Shown here: in pieces, positions 1-5,922 of the stretch
How the letters are laid out: every line of letters starts with the position of its first letter
Position numbering within the stretch: the first letter of the stretch is position 1
DNA from: Desulfocapsa sp.
GTDB taxonomy: Bacteria; Desulfobacterota; Desulfobulbia; Desulfobulbales; Desulfocapsaceae
Length of the DNA stretch: 5,922 bases
Reading direction: 5' to 3'
Assembly: GCA_030638765.1 (NCBI GenBank)
Contig: DAOWDZ010000186.1
Coordinates: 1-5,922, forward strand
Notes under the pieces: model-generated
What the model saw: the letters and a program-made list of their open reading frames with translations, nothing else
Told to the model about the DNA's origin: nothing
Databases searched by the model: none
Translations under genes and position numbers: made by a program

Positions 1-309
1 ATTATCACCAGGTTCCTTAAGAAGGAAAAAACCTTCACCTTCAATGGCTACATCAGTGTTGGAAGCAGTCGATTCAAATGTGCCCTGGCTGAAAACATTA
101 TCCACTTTGGAAACATTAACACCACGACCAACCTGAGAAGAGCCACCTGACCCGGAAATATTACTGGCAAGCAGATCAGAAAAAACTGTTCTGGCACCTT
201 TAAAACCTACTGTGTTGGTATTCGCCAAGTTGTTACCAATTACGCTCATTGCCTGTGAATTGGTGTTAAGTCCACTCACTCCACTATATAGTGCACTGGT
301 GATTCCCAT
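1..309 (-). CDS. flgE: Flagellar hook protein FlgE, N-terminal part (cut by window start)
   Basis: The first 103 residues of a flagellar rod/hook-family protein are visible; the 3' part lies beyond position 1. The protein starts MGITSALYSGVSGLNTNSQ and continues with a GNNLANTNTVGFK segment (about residues 25 to 37), the classic N-terminal rod/hook signature that forms the D0 coiled coil and carries export information. A Gly/Ser-rich turn (about 50 to 58), a QGTFESTASNTDVAIEGEGFF block (about 76 to 96) follows, typical of FlgE, FlgF and FlgG. FlgE subunits polymerise under the FlgD cap to form the extracellular hook. The ATG at 307-309 has a good Shine-Dalgarno sequence (AGGGAG, 318-323) 8 nt upstream. 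The gene lies 47 bp downstream of flgD with no small gene between. FlgE is preferred over FlgF/FlgG because of its position directly after fliK-flgD; the visible N-terminus alone would not fully separate them. Confidence 0.9.
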   Translation of the reverse strand, partial: MGITSALYSGVSGLNTNSQAMSVIGNNLANTNTVGFKGARTVFSDLLASNISGSGGSSQVGRGVNVSKVDNVFSQGTFESTASNTDVAIEGEGFFLLKEPGDN

Positions 310-356
310 GGATGATTCTCCCTTATATTTGTATTGATTTTAAAAAGTAAAATTAA

Positions 357-1238
357 TTAACCAGCTAAAAAGTGCTGGAGTACATCTTGTTCGATCTGGT
401 CTTCATCCGTGGGAGCAGAATCGTCTGTGTTGGGTGATGTTAACGTCCCTGTAACATCGTCACTTATACCTTCTACAACATCGTCTACTATTTCATCGAC
501 AATTGTGTCTTCATCTTCTTCCGTTGTGATCTCTTTATCATAAATCTGGTTTGCCTGATAAACGGCAATGATTGAACCGCTGCTGATTTCAGCACCAGCC
601 TTTGTGTGAACGATTGCATCTCCATTTTCACTGGAATAATCAACGCCGGTTACTTCGGATTGAACAAGTGGTGTGGCGGCAATAGTTTCACCCTCTCCAG
701 CTGAAGTAGCTTCAATAATGAGTTGGTAATTTCCTTCAGGGACAATGTTTCCCTCATTATCAAGCCCGTTCCACTGGATGAAGTGATCACCCTGGGTAAG
801 TTCAACGGGACGTAATGTAGAAACTGTAGAACCGTTTTCGTCCACAATGGTCATAGTGACTGATGCAGCTGTTCCATCAAGCCTGTATCCAATACTGGAT
901 GTATTACCATCAAAATTGAATGCAGAACTGGCATATACCACTTCATTACCAATGAGATCCATGGTGGCAAATCGATCTGACTGCTGTTGCGTAGCTGCGA
1001 TGTCTTCTAGAGAACCGTTGAGATTTTGAAGTTGTTCAAGAGAACTGAATTCTGCAAGTTGTGATGTGAATTCGGTGGCATCGTCAGGGTTTAATGGATC
1101 CTGATTCTGCAACTGTGCAACCAGAAGCTTGAGAAAATCCTCTTTTCCCATCATATCATCAGCGTTTGTACTTGCGTATGTTGGTGAAAGATTAGCAGCA
1201 CTTGGTGCAGGTGCGAAGAGTTCAGACATGTCAGCCAT
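357..1238 (-). CDS. flgD: Flagellar hook assembly (capping) protein FlgD with acidic C-terminal extension
   Basis: This 293-residue protein is the hook cap, which is exported early and guides FlgE assembly at the growing hook tip. Residues about 31 to 75 hold the conserved FlgD N-terminal region, including KEDFLKLLVAQLQNQDPLNP and the following TEFTSQLAEFSSLEQL. Residues about 90 to 235 match the FlgD core (Tudor-like plus Ig-like FlgD_ig folds), with an IGNEV start, an IQWNGLDNEGNIVPEGNYQ stretch (about 154 to 172) typical of the Ig-like domain, and a closing SGSIIAVYQ. Residues about 238 to 293 are an Asp/Glu-rich tail that goes beyond the usual FlgD end (most family members are about 220 to 240 residues). 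The first ATG is chosen because AAGGA lies 7 nt upstream; the alternative Met4 has no such site. It sits 43 bp after fliK and 47 bp before flgE, as expected for a hook operon. The family call is firm; the role of the tail is unknown. Confidence 0.95.
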   Translation of the reverse strand: MADMSELFAPAPSAANLSPTYASTNADDMMGKEDFLKLLVAQLQNQDPLNPDDATEFTSQLAEFSSLEQLQNLNGSLEDIAATQQQSDRFATMDLIGNEVVYASSAFNFDGNTSSIGYRLDGTAASVTMTIVDENGSTVSTLRPVELTQGDHFIQWNGLDNEGNIVPEGNYQLIIEATSAGEGETIAATPLVQSEVTGVDYSSENGDAIVHTKAGAEISSGSIIAVYQANQIYDKEITTEEDEDTIVDEIVDDVVEGISDDVTGTLTSPNTDDSAPTDEDQIEQDVLQHFLAG

Positions 1239-1244
1239 TGTAAA

Positions 1245-1250
1245 GTCCTT
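1245..1250 (-). promoter_or_regulatory. Ribosome binding site of flgD
   Basis: The minus strand reads AAGGAC here, ending 6 nt before the ATG at 1236-1238. It decides in favour of the first ATG over the in-frame ATG three codons later, which has no purine-rich stretch at the right distance. Confidence 0.6.
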
Positions 1251-1281
1251 ATTTAATGTTGAAGAAAGTTAGTGGAGTCGG

Positions 1282-2763
1282 TTAAACGGTAAGATTGACC
1301 CCGGTTGATTCTTCACTGTTTTCATCTTCATTCTGATCATCGAGAAAATGATCAAATGATTCGTTGTTGTTTTTGGAGGAACCGTTGGAGGCAAACTCCT
1401 GTTGACTGGAGTTGAATTGCTCCTGGAATAATTCTCTCTGGTTTCCACCTTCGCTATCCATGGTGACTTCAAAGGAATCAACCGTGAAACCCTGTTCCTG
1501 CAAAACTGATCGAAGACGCGGCATTTGTTTCTCGAGTGTTTCCAAAACCTGTTGGCTTTGGGCAACTATATTGGCTTTGATGGAATCCCCTTTTACAAGG
1601 ATATCAATCTTGATTGCCCCAAGCTCTGCAGGATTGAGTTGCATTGTCAATTTACTGGTTTGAAGCCGCGGGTTTATACTGAATTTTTTAATAAGATTGT
1701 CAACCAATTCATGCTCAGGAACTGGTTGATGAGCTCCTGGTGCAAATTTACCTTCTACACTTGTTGGTGTTGTGGTCGGGGTTGTTGACATTGAACCGGT
1801 GGTGAGTTGTTGTCCAAATGTTGACTCACCAGGTTTTGCGTCTGTACCGGTACTAGCTGAGGTCTGGTTGAGTGTATTCAGAACTTCATTTTTGTTTTGT
1901 TGTTTGTTGCCTGTTTGTTCATCGCCACTTTGTCTGGAATTTCCAGCACTGTTAACCTTGGACTCACCAAGTTTGGCATTGTAAAACTGCTCATTGAGAT
2001 CCTGGTGAGAACCTTCAAGTTTAGTGGAATTCTGTGAAGTTGTTGTTTTGTTAACTGGAACTACAGGAACCACACCAACCTGTCTGCTTTGAATGGTTGG
2101 ATTATCAGATTCAGCAAGTAAAGGGTTAGACAAAGCCTGCAACTGTTCCGCATTTGCTTTGGGATCTGCTGCTAATGTTGTACTTCCTGTGATGGTTATA
2201 GGTCCGTTATTTTTCCCCTGGTCAAGGATTTGCTGAATCTGTTGCAGGAGTAGGGTTTCAGCTTTGGAAGAACCTTGAAGACTATTTTCAGTCCCCATTG
2301 GGATATTTGTTTTGTTTTCCAGTTGGGAGATTTTTGTCCCTGGCTGTTCTTCAGAAATTACAGATAAAAGAGGATTTTGCTGCGCCTGTTCTGGAAGGGA
2401 TGTTAATGTCAAGGTTGCCTGTGTAGACTGAGGCATGTGAGTTATGATAGCATCCTGTGCTTTTGCCAGGCCAGTTAAAGCATTATTTGATATATTCGAT
2501 TCTGAATTCTCACCAGAATCTTCTGTGTTTGCAACGAAATCTGAGGCATTTTTTGAGTTTTCTGTTTTTGCTACGGGGTCAGCACCTTTTTTAGAGTCGT
2601 CACTGGTTGAGCTGTCATTTTGCTTGTTGTCTTCTTTAACTGAGTTGATAGCTTTTTCCATTGCTGGAGAAAATCCACTCTCGTCACCATCGGTACCAGA
2701 CACGTTTTGGTGTGCGGGGGCAGGTTTTGCAGGTGTGCTGGGATTAAGAAGAACTGGTTCCAT
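1282..2763 (-). CDS. fliK: Flagellar hook-length control protein FliK
   Basis: This 493-residue protein is the secreted molecular ruler that measures hook length and switches the export gate from hook to filament substrates through its contact with FlhB. Residues 1 to about 345 are low-complexity, rich in Gln, Asn, Ser and Thr, and probably extended or disordered, as usual for the ruler part. I see no Cys or Trp and only one Tyr (about 261). Residues about 350 to 435 form the C-terminal Flg_hook domain; the key motif is LTMQLNPAELGAIKIDI (about 372 to 388), followed by a helix with LETLEKQMPRLRSVLQEQG. The last 50 or so residues are Asn/Glu/Asp-rich. The ATG is 6 bp after the motE-like stop codon, and its Shine-Dalgarno sequence overlaps that gene's end, so translation is probably coupled. 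The N-terminal sequence is too variable for homology, so the identification rests on the C-terminal domain and the position before flgD. Confidence 0.93.
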   Translation of the reverse strand: MEPVLLNPSTPAKPAPAHQNVSGTDGDESGFSPAMEKAINSVKEDNKQNDSSTSDDSKKGADPVAKTENSKNASDFVANTEDSGENSESNISNNALTGLAKAQDAIITHMPQSTQATLTLTSLPEQAQQNPLLSVISEEQPGTKISQLENKTNIPMGTENSLQGSSKAETLLLQQIQQILDQGKNNGPITITGSTTLAADPKANAEQLQALSNPLLAESDNPTIQSRQVGVVPVVPVNKTTTSQNSTKLEGSHQDLNEQFYNAKLGESKVNSAGNSRQSGDEQTGNKQQNKNEVLNTLNQTSASTGTDAKPGESTFGQQLTTGSMSTTPTTTPTSVEGKFAPGAHQPVPEHELVDNLIKKFSINPRLQTSKLTMQLNPAELGAIKIDILVKGDSIKANIVAQSQQVLETLEKQMPRLRSVLQEQGFTVDSFEVTMDSEGGNQRELFQEQFNSSQQEFASNGSSKNNNESFDHFLDDQNEDENSEESTGVNLTV

Positions 2764-2769
2764 TTGTTT

Positions 2770-3342
2770 TTACTCCACTTTTATCGTTGTAAACGTTGTG
2801 CTGAGTTTCGAGGCTTTTACTTTATCCATTCGATCAAGTATTTTAGCCGCCGATTTAATTTTCATATTAGCTAGAAGATTCGCTGCCAGCTGTTCTTCAA
2901 GTACAGCCATGGAAAGCGCCGCACGATCAGGGCTCATTTTGGCATAAATGAGACTTAAATCTTTTGTTTTTTGCAGTTCAGCATCATCTTTTTCTGCGAG
3001 TAACTCTTCAATTCTAAGTTGTAATCTTTTTAATTCTGCGAGTTTCTCATCAAGCAGCTTAAGTTTCTTATCGGCCTCGACCTGAAGAGTCTTTAGTTCC
3101 TTTTCTTTAAGAACAAGAACTTTCTTTTCTTCTGCCAAATCGTCTCTTTCATTTTGAAGTACGGCATAGAGACGTCGTTCTTCAACGGATTTGAATTCAG
3201 TTTTCTCACTTTCTGTTTTTGTGTTGTCTTGACCTGTGGGGGCGTCGTTGTCTGCATTGGCCCCTAGGGAGACAGATGGAGTGAAGATAAGAGTAAATAA
3301 AAGAGTAGAAAGAGAAGTGAAAGTGGTGAGTTTAGAATACAT
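2770..3342 (-). CDS. motE: MotE/YlxF-type periplasmic coiled-coil protein with MgtE-N-like domain
   Basis: The 190-residue product has an N-terminal hydrophobic stretch (about residues 8 to 28, LSTLLFTLIF core) ending in an Ala-Asn-Ala motif at 28 to 30. This looks like a cleavable Sec signal peptide, so the mature protein is probably periplasmic. Residues about 50 to 125 are a highly charged Lys/Glu/Leu coiled coil. Residues about 128 to 180 (IYAKMSPDRAALSMAVLEE, then NLLANMKIKSAAKILDRMD) match the repeated helical pattern of the MgtE N-terminal domain found in the MotE family. In Sinorhizobium, MotE is a periplasmic chaperone of the motility protein MotC. In Bacillus, YlxF occupies the same slot between fliJ and fliK. 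A role in stator or motor assembly is therefore likely but inferred. The ATG has AAGGAA 4 nt upstream. The gene lies 49 bp after fliJ and 6 bp before fliK. An uncleaved membrane anchor cannot be excluded. Confidence 0.8.
   Translation of the reverse strand: MYSKLTTFTSLSTLLFTLIFTPSVSLGANADNDAPTGQDNTKTESEKTEFKSVEERRLYAVLQNERDDLAEEKKVLVLKEKELKTLQVEADKKLKLLDEKLAELKRLQLRIEELLAEKDDAELQKTKDLSLIYAKMSPDRAALSMAVLEEQLAANLLANMKIKSAAKILDRMDKVKASKLSTTFTTIKVE
2773..2776 (-). promoter_or_regulatory. Ribosome binding site of fliK inside the end of the motE-like gene
   Basis: GGAG on the minus strand lies directly before the TAA stop of the upstream gene (reading GTGGAGTAA) and 9 nt before the fliK ATG. Ribosomes finishing the upstream gene will cover this site, which suggests translational coupling of the two proteins. 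Confidence 0.55.
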
Positions 3343-3391
3343 AATGTTCCTTATGGAGATGAAGAGAGTGATAGAGGTGATTGAAAAAAAA

Positions 3392-3838
3392 TCAATCTAA
3401 TTTACGGTCATGACGAAGGATTGCAATTTCATCAAGCATGGCAGCTTCTTTTTTTTCAAGATGTTCCTTCCATGCCTTGTCTTGTTGTTCTTTTAACGTG
3501 TCCAGTATTTTATGATCTTTTGCTTTTTCGATCAGGTCCAGTTGTTTGTTTTTGGCGATTGATTGCTTCTTTTTATAGAGAGAGAACAATTGTTGTATTT
3601 GGCCTCGTCCGTATTGAATTCTTTCATCAAATCGAGCCAGTTCAAGAGCAATTATGCCATCCTTCTGTTTTTCTTCAAGGGTGGAGATAAGTTGAGTGAG
3701 GTCTTCTTTTGCTAATTCTAACGTCTCAAGGGCTTTTTCAGCAGCAAGTCTTGCCTGCACAAATTTTTCCTGAGCAAGATTTTCCTCTCTTTTTCTGTAT
3801 TTTAAAATTGAATTTAAAGCGAATGGTTTAGGCGGCAT
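3392..3838 (-). CDS. fliJ: Flagellar export protein FliJ
   Basis: This 148-residue protein is almost entirely charged helix, as expected for FliJ, the coiled-coil stalk that inserts into the FliI hexamer ring and contacts the FlhA export gate (it resembles the gamma subunit of F1-ATPase). The N-terminus, MPPKPFALNSILKYRKREE, fits the usual FliJ start (F-x-L-x-x-I/L-L-x-x-R-x-x-E). Long heptad-like stretches run from about residue 15 to 75 and 78 to 140. The length is normal for the family (about 140 to 150). The ATG is the only reasonable start, because an in-frame TAA lies 12 nt upstream and no other Met occurs before about residue 133. Unusually, the 30 nt before it contain no visible Shine-Dalgarno sequence. 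The gene follows fliI after a gap of 103 bp and precedes the motE-like gene. Sequence conservation in FliJ is low, so synteny carries much of the weight. Confidence 0.88.
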   Translation of the reverse strand: MPPKPFALNSILKYRKREENLAQEKFVQARLAAEKALETLELAKEDLTQLISTLEEKQKDGIIALELARFDERIQYGRGQIQQLFSLYKKKQSIAKNKQLDLIEKAKDHKILDTLKEQQDKAWKEHLEKKEAAMLDEIAILRHDRKLD

Positions 3839-3941
3839 GATTTTGTAAAATTAAGTGTCAGCCAGGATAGGATTGAGAAATATCCTTTTTATTGATAGAG
3901 GAATGATAAGTGATACCTGAATGTGGAAACATGGTAAATAA

Positions 3942-5303
3942 TTAGTCGTTGAGGGGATCGCCCTCTCTTCTGTCCGTTCGTTCACCATCATCTTCTTTTC
4001 TTTCACTTAAAAGCAGACCCAGGGCCTCTATGGTTTCCTTTAATGGAGTCGTTTCATCATATCCCTGACAGAGAAAAGAATTAATGGCATCGATTTTACT
4101 GATGGCAAAATCAATTTTAGGATTGGATCCTTTAGCATAAGCACCTATATTTATAAGGTCTTCTGCTTCATTGTAGGTTGCCAGGACATTTCTCGCACGT
4201 CCCGAGAGTTCAATATGACGAGCATGAGTGATTTCTCTCATGATTCTGCTTGCAGAACTCATGACATCAATGGCAGGGTAATGATTTTTAGCGCCCAGTG
4301 CTCTTGAAAGCACTATGTGTCCATCGAGAATAGAACGAACAGAATCGGCCACTGGTTCATTCATGTCATCTCCATCAACAAGTACAGTGTACAGTCCTGT
4401 GATCGAACCTTTCCCTTTAAAGCGTCCCGCACGTTCCAGGAGCTTAGGAAGTGTGGCAAAAACAGATGGCGTGTAGCCTTTTGTCGTCGGTGGTTCACCT
4501 ATTGCGAGACCAATTTCCCTCATGGCCATGGCGAATCGTGTCACGGAATCCATCATTAACAGAACATTTTTGCCTTTATTGCAAAAATATTCAGCAATTG
4601 ATGTTGCAACAAAAGCACCACGCATTCGTAACAATGGTGATTGATCTGATGTTACGACTATAATTACAGAGCGGGCAAGACCTTCCTTGCCAAGATCTCT
4701 TTCTATGAATTCTCTAACTTCTCTGCCTCGCTCACCAATGAGCGCTATCACATTGATATCGGCATGGGCATATCGGGCCATCATACCGAGCAATACACTT
4801 TTTCCAACACCGGAACCTGCCATGATTCCCATCCGTTGTCCCATTCCACAGGTGATCAGACCATTTATCGCACGTATTCCGAGATCAAGCGGTTGGTCGA
4901 TATTGGTTCTCTCCATAGGTCCTGGAGGGAGTGAGTAGATTTCCTTTTCTTCTTCTAGTAATGGGGCAGGAAGGCCATCAATTGGCTCTTCCATGGCATC
5001 GATTACACGACCAAGAAGATTTTGCCCAACGTTAATGGTGGCACTTTCTTTGATTACCCTGATTTTACTTCCAGGTCCAAGTCCTCGAAGTTCACCCAGG
5101 GGCATGAGTAATGCTCTGGAATCTTTAAAACCGACAACTTCAGCGAGGATAGGGTCACTACCATTCAGGGGAGTAAGTTCGCAGAGTGAACCAATGGAAG
5201 CGTATGGACAATGACCTTCAATAATCAGTCCAACAATACGGGTTACCTTCCCCCAGATCCGGATGGGGTGAATGTCATCAATTGAACCTGAAAAAAGTGT
5301 CAT
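3942..5303 (-). CDS. fliI: Flagellum-specific ATPase FliI
   Basis: This 453-residue cytoplasmic ATPase, homologous to the F1 beta subunit, powers or primes export through the flagellar type III gate. Residues about 15 to 90 form the N-terminal beta-barrel. The Walker A loop AGSGVGKS is at 162 to 169, the conserved IGERGREVREF with the presumed catalytic Glu at about 191, and Walker B (NVLLMMDSVTRFA) ends at Asp252 with the hydrophobic strand before it. The GEPPTTKGYTPSVFATLPKL block (about 269 to 288) is typical of FliI/SctN ATPases. The C-terminal helical domain ends in a charged tail of about 20 residues. All key catalytic residues are present. The reading frame is open further upstream to an ATG at 5399, but the start at 5301-5303 is chosen: it has a very strong Shine-Dalgarno sequence (GGGAGGA), gives the family's normal length, and avoids a 65-bp overlap with fliH. 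It lies 31 bp after fliH. Confidence 0.96.
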   Translation of the reverse strand: MTLFSGSIDDIHPIRIWGKVTRIVGLIIEGHCPYASIGSLCELTPLNGSDPILAEVVGFKDSRALLMPLGELRGLGPGSKIRVIKESATINVGQNLLGRVIDAMEEPIDGLPAPLLEEEKEIYSLPPGPMERTNIDQPLDLGIRAINGLITCGMGQRMGIMAGSGVGKSVLLGMMARYAHADINVIALIGERGREVREFIERDLGKEGLARSVIIVVTSDQSPLLRMRGAFVATSIAEYFCNKGKNVLLMMDSVTRFAMAMREIGLAIGEPPTTKGYTPSVFATLPKLLERAGRFKGKGSITGLYTVLVDGDDMNEPVADSVRSILDGHIVLSRALGAKNHYPAIDVMSSASRIMREITHARHIELSGRARNVLATYNEAEDLINIGAYAKGSNPKIDFAISKIDAINSFLCQGYDETTPLKETIEALGLLLSERKEDDGERTDRREGDPLND

Positions 5304-5309
5304 ACAAAT

Positions 5310-5316
5310 TCCTCCC
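5310..5316 (-). promoter_or_regulatory. Ribosome binding site of fliI
   Basis: The minus strand reads GGGAGGA here, 6 nt before the ATG at 5301-5303. It is the strongest ribosome binding site in the window and fixes the fliI start 32 codons downstream of the first in-frame ATG. Confidence 0.75.
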
Positions 5317-5334
5317 TCTTGTATAGAGAGAGCC

Positions 5335-5922
5335 TTAGTTTGAAGAGTCGGGGGTTGTGGGTGGCGGTTCTGGTAAAGTATCTTCTGCCATGACAGCATT
5401 TTGAATGACCTGTATTTGACTTGTCATGGTTGCATCTATGCTACAGCCATCCGATTCAAGCTTACAGCCACCTCTGTCAATAGTTGAGTCTGGTTTTAAA
5501 ACAATATGGTCGAGGCCGCTTACAGAGTTGATGATATCCTCTTTTGATTTTTCAATGGCTAAAAGATCCTGAGGATTTATTTGAATTTCAAATGCTTCAG
5601 ATTTCACTGCGAGATGAAGGGCATCTTTAATGGTGGCTACGATGGTTTCTTCCTGTTGTTCTACAGAATGGCGGATAATCTTCTCGCTGATTGTAAGAAC
5701 TAATTTCCTCATTTCACCAGCACTGTTTTTCAGGATGGTTTCTCGTAAAGAATCAATTTCTTCACACATGGAATGAAAAGTCTGAGCACTGTTCTCAAAA
5801 TCATCAAGTCCATAATCCTCATCACGACATGCGGTCATTGCCCCGAGATGCTGCCGAAATTGATACCGAGCTTGTCGGCGTAAATGATTGCGATGCACGA
5901 CAAAACCCACAACGCAAAACCG
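5335..5922 (-). CDS. fliH: Flagellar assembly protein FliH (5' part missing or disrupted)
   Basis: FliH is the cytoplasmic regulator and peripheral stalk of the FliI ATPase, related to the F1 b and delta subunits. The frame is open to the window edge, so the gene is given as partial. Counting from the ATG at 5836-5838 (167 residues), the conserved part starts at about residue 10: a helix with FENSAQTFHSMCEEIDSLRE, then MRKLVLTISEKIIRHSV (about 43 to 59), and the typical C-terminal block DRGGCKLESDGCSIDA (about 121 to 136) followed by a Gln-rich helix. The end is Pro/Thr-rich (PEPPPTTPD). FliH proteins are usually 210 to 260 residues, so roughly 50 to 100 N-terminal residues are not seen. The codons between 5839 and 5922 (including VVHRNHLRRQARYQFRQHL) do not resemble the usual FliH Gly-x-x-x-Gly helix. 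The gene may begin at the ATG at 5838, be truncated, or be joined to foreign sequence. Identity of the C-terminal two thirds is firm because of sequence and position before fliI. Confidence 0.85.
   Translation of the reverse strand, partial: RFCVVGFVVHRNHLRRQARYQFRQHLGAMTACRDEDYGLDDFENSAQTFHSMCEEIDSLRETILKNSAGEMRKLVLTISEKIIRHSVEQQEETIVATIKDALHLAVKSEAFEIQINPQDLLAIEKSKEDIINSVSGLDHIVLKPDSTIDRGGCKLESDGCSIDATMTSQIQVIQNAVMAEDTLPEPPPTTPDSSN
5835..5921 (-). other. Possible 3' end of an unidentified upstream reading frame overlapping fliH by ATGA
   Basis: In the frame shifted by one base from fliH, 28 codons are open from the window edge to a TGA that overlaps the fliH ATG as ATGA. The peptide has a hydrophobic run (FALWVLSCIAIIYA) and ends KLGINFGSISGQ. 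By hand count 20 of 28 third positions are G or C, higher than is typical for the flagellar genes here. It does not look like the C-terminus of FliG, the usual upstream neighbour. It could be a real gene end, a chimeric join, or chance; the fragment is too short to identify. Confidence 0.25.

Noticed and set aside
310..356. Possible sigma-28 or sigma-54 promoter between flgD and flgE
   Set aside because: The 47-bp AT-rich gap shows neither the GG/GC spacing of sigma-54 sites nor a sigma-28 TAAA-GCCGATAA pair.
1269..1565. A 98-codon minus-strand ORF in another frame inside the fliK 3' region
   Set aside because: It overlaps the conserved Flg_hook domain coding region, and its peptide is without recognisable motifs.
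2444..2947. A 167-codon plus-strand ORF opposite fliK and the motE-like gene
   Set aside because: It is antisense to two well-supported genes across their junction, has no family likeness, and its Ser/Phe-rich composition is what the complement of Glu/Lys/Ser-rich coding sequence gives.
3864..3890. Inverted repeat followed by TTTTT on the plus strand, looking like a terminator
   Set aside because: The stem is only 6 bp with two G-C pairs and an 11-nt loop, and the T-run is on the strand without genes; on the transcribed strand no T-run follows.
3858..3932. A 24-codon ORF on the minus strand in the fliI-fliJ gap, possibly a leader peptide
   Set aside because: Its ATG has no Shine-Dalgarno sequence, the peptide has no recognisable feature, and ORFs of this length occur by chance.
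5304..5399. A longer fliI starting 32 codons upstream at an ATG at 5399
   Set aside because: It would overlap fliH by 65 bp, adds residues unlike FliI, and the inner ATG at 5303 has a far stronger ribosome site and gives the normal family length.

Overview
This window is one stretch of a flagellar structural and export operon. All recognisable genes lie on the minus strand, so transcription runs from high to low coordinates. The gene order is fliH (5' part missing or unclear), fliI, fliJ, a motE/ylxF-type gene, fliK, flgD and flgE (cut by the window start). Coding density is very high. The largest gap between genes is about 103 bp (fliI to fliJ), the others are 6 to 49 bp, and I see no internal terminator or convincing promoter. 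The window is therefore probably the middle of one long transcript.

The genes form a coherent set. FliH, FliI and FliJ are the cytoplasmic ATPase complex that delivers substrates to the flagellar type III export gate. The motE-like product is a predicted exported coiled-coil protein with an MgtE-N-like domain, probably linked to stator or motor assembly in the periplasm. FliK is the secreted hook-length ruler and substrate-specificity switch. FlgD is the hook cap that polymerises FlgE, the hook subunit. The operon thus covers export energy, hook scaffold, hook length and hook subunit in order.

The organism is a Gram-negative-like flagellated bacterium of moderate to low GC. The order fliH-fliI-fliJ-motE-fliK-flgD-flgE and the sequence style suggest Desulfobacterota (for example a Desulfobulbales relative). 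This is inference from synteny, not a proven placement. The same order with ylxF in the motE position is known from Bacillus.

Nothing here looks like a new system. The points worth a second look are: the abrupt loss of FliH-like sequence at the right edge, where a different, GC3-rich reading frame with an ATGA overlap appears; a long acidic C-terminal extension on FlgD, with an acidic tail on FliK too; a fliJ gene without a visible Shine-Dalgarno sequence behind the widest gap; and the predicted periplasmic MotE-like protein.
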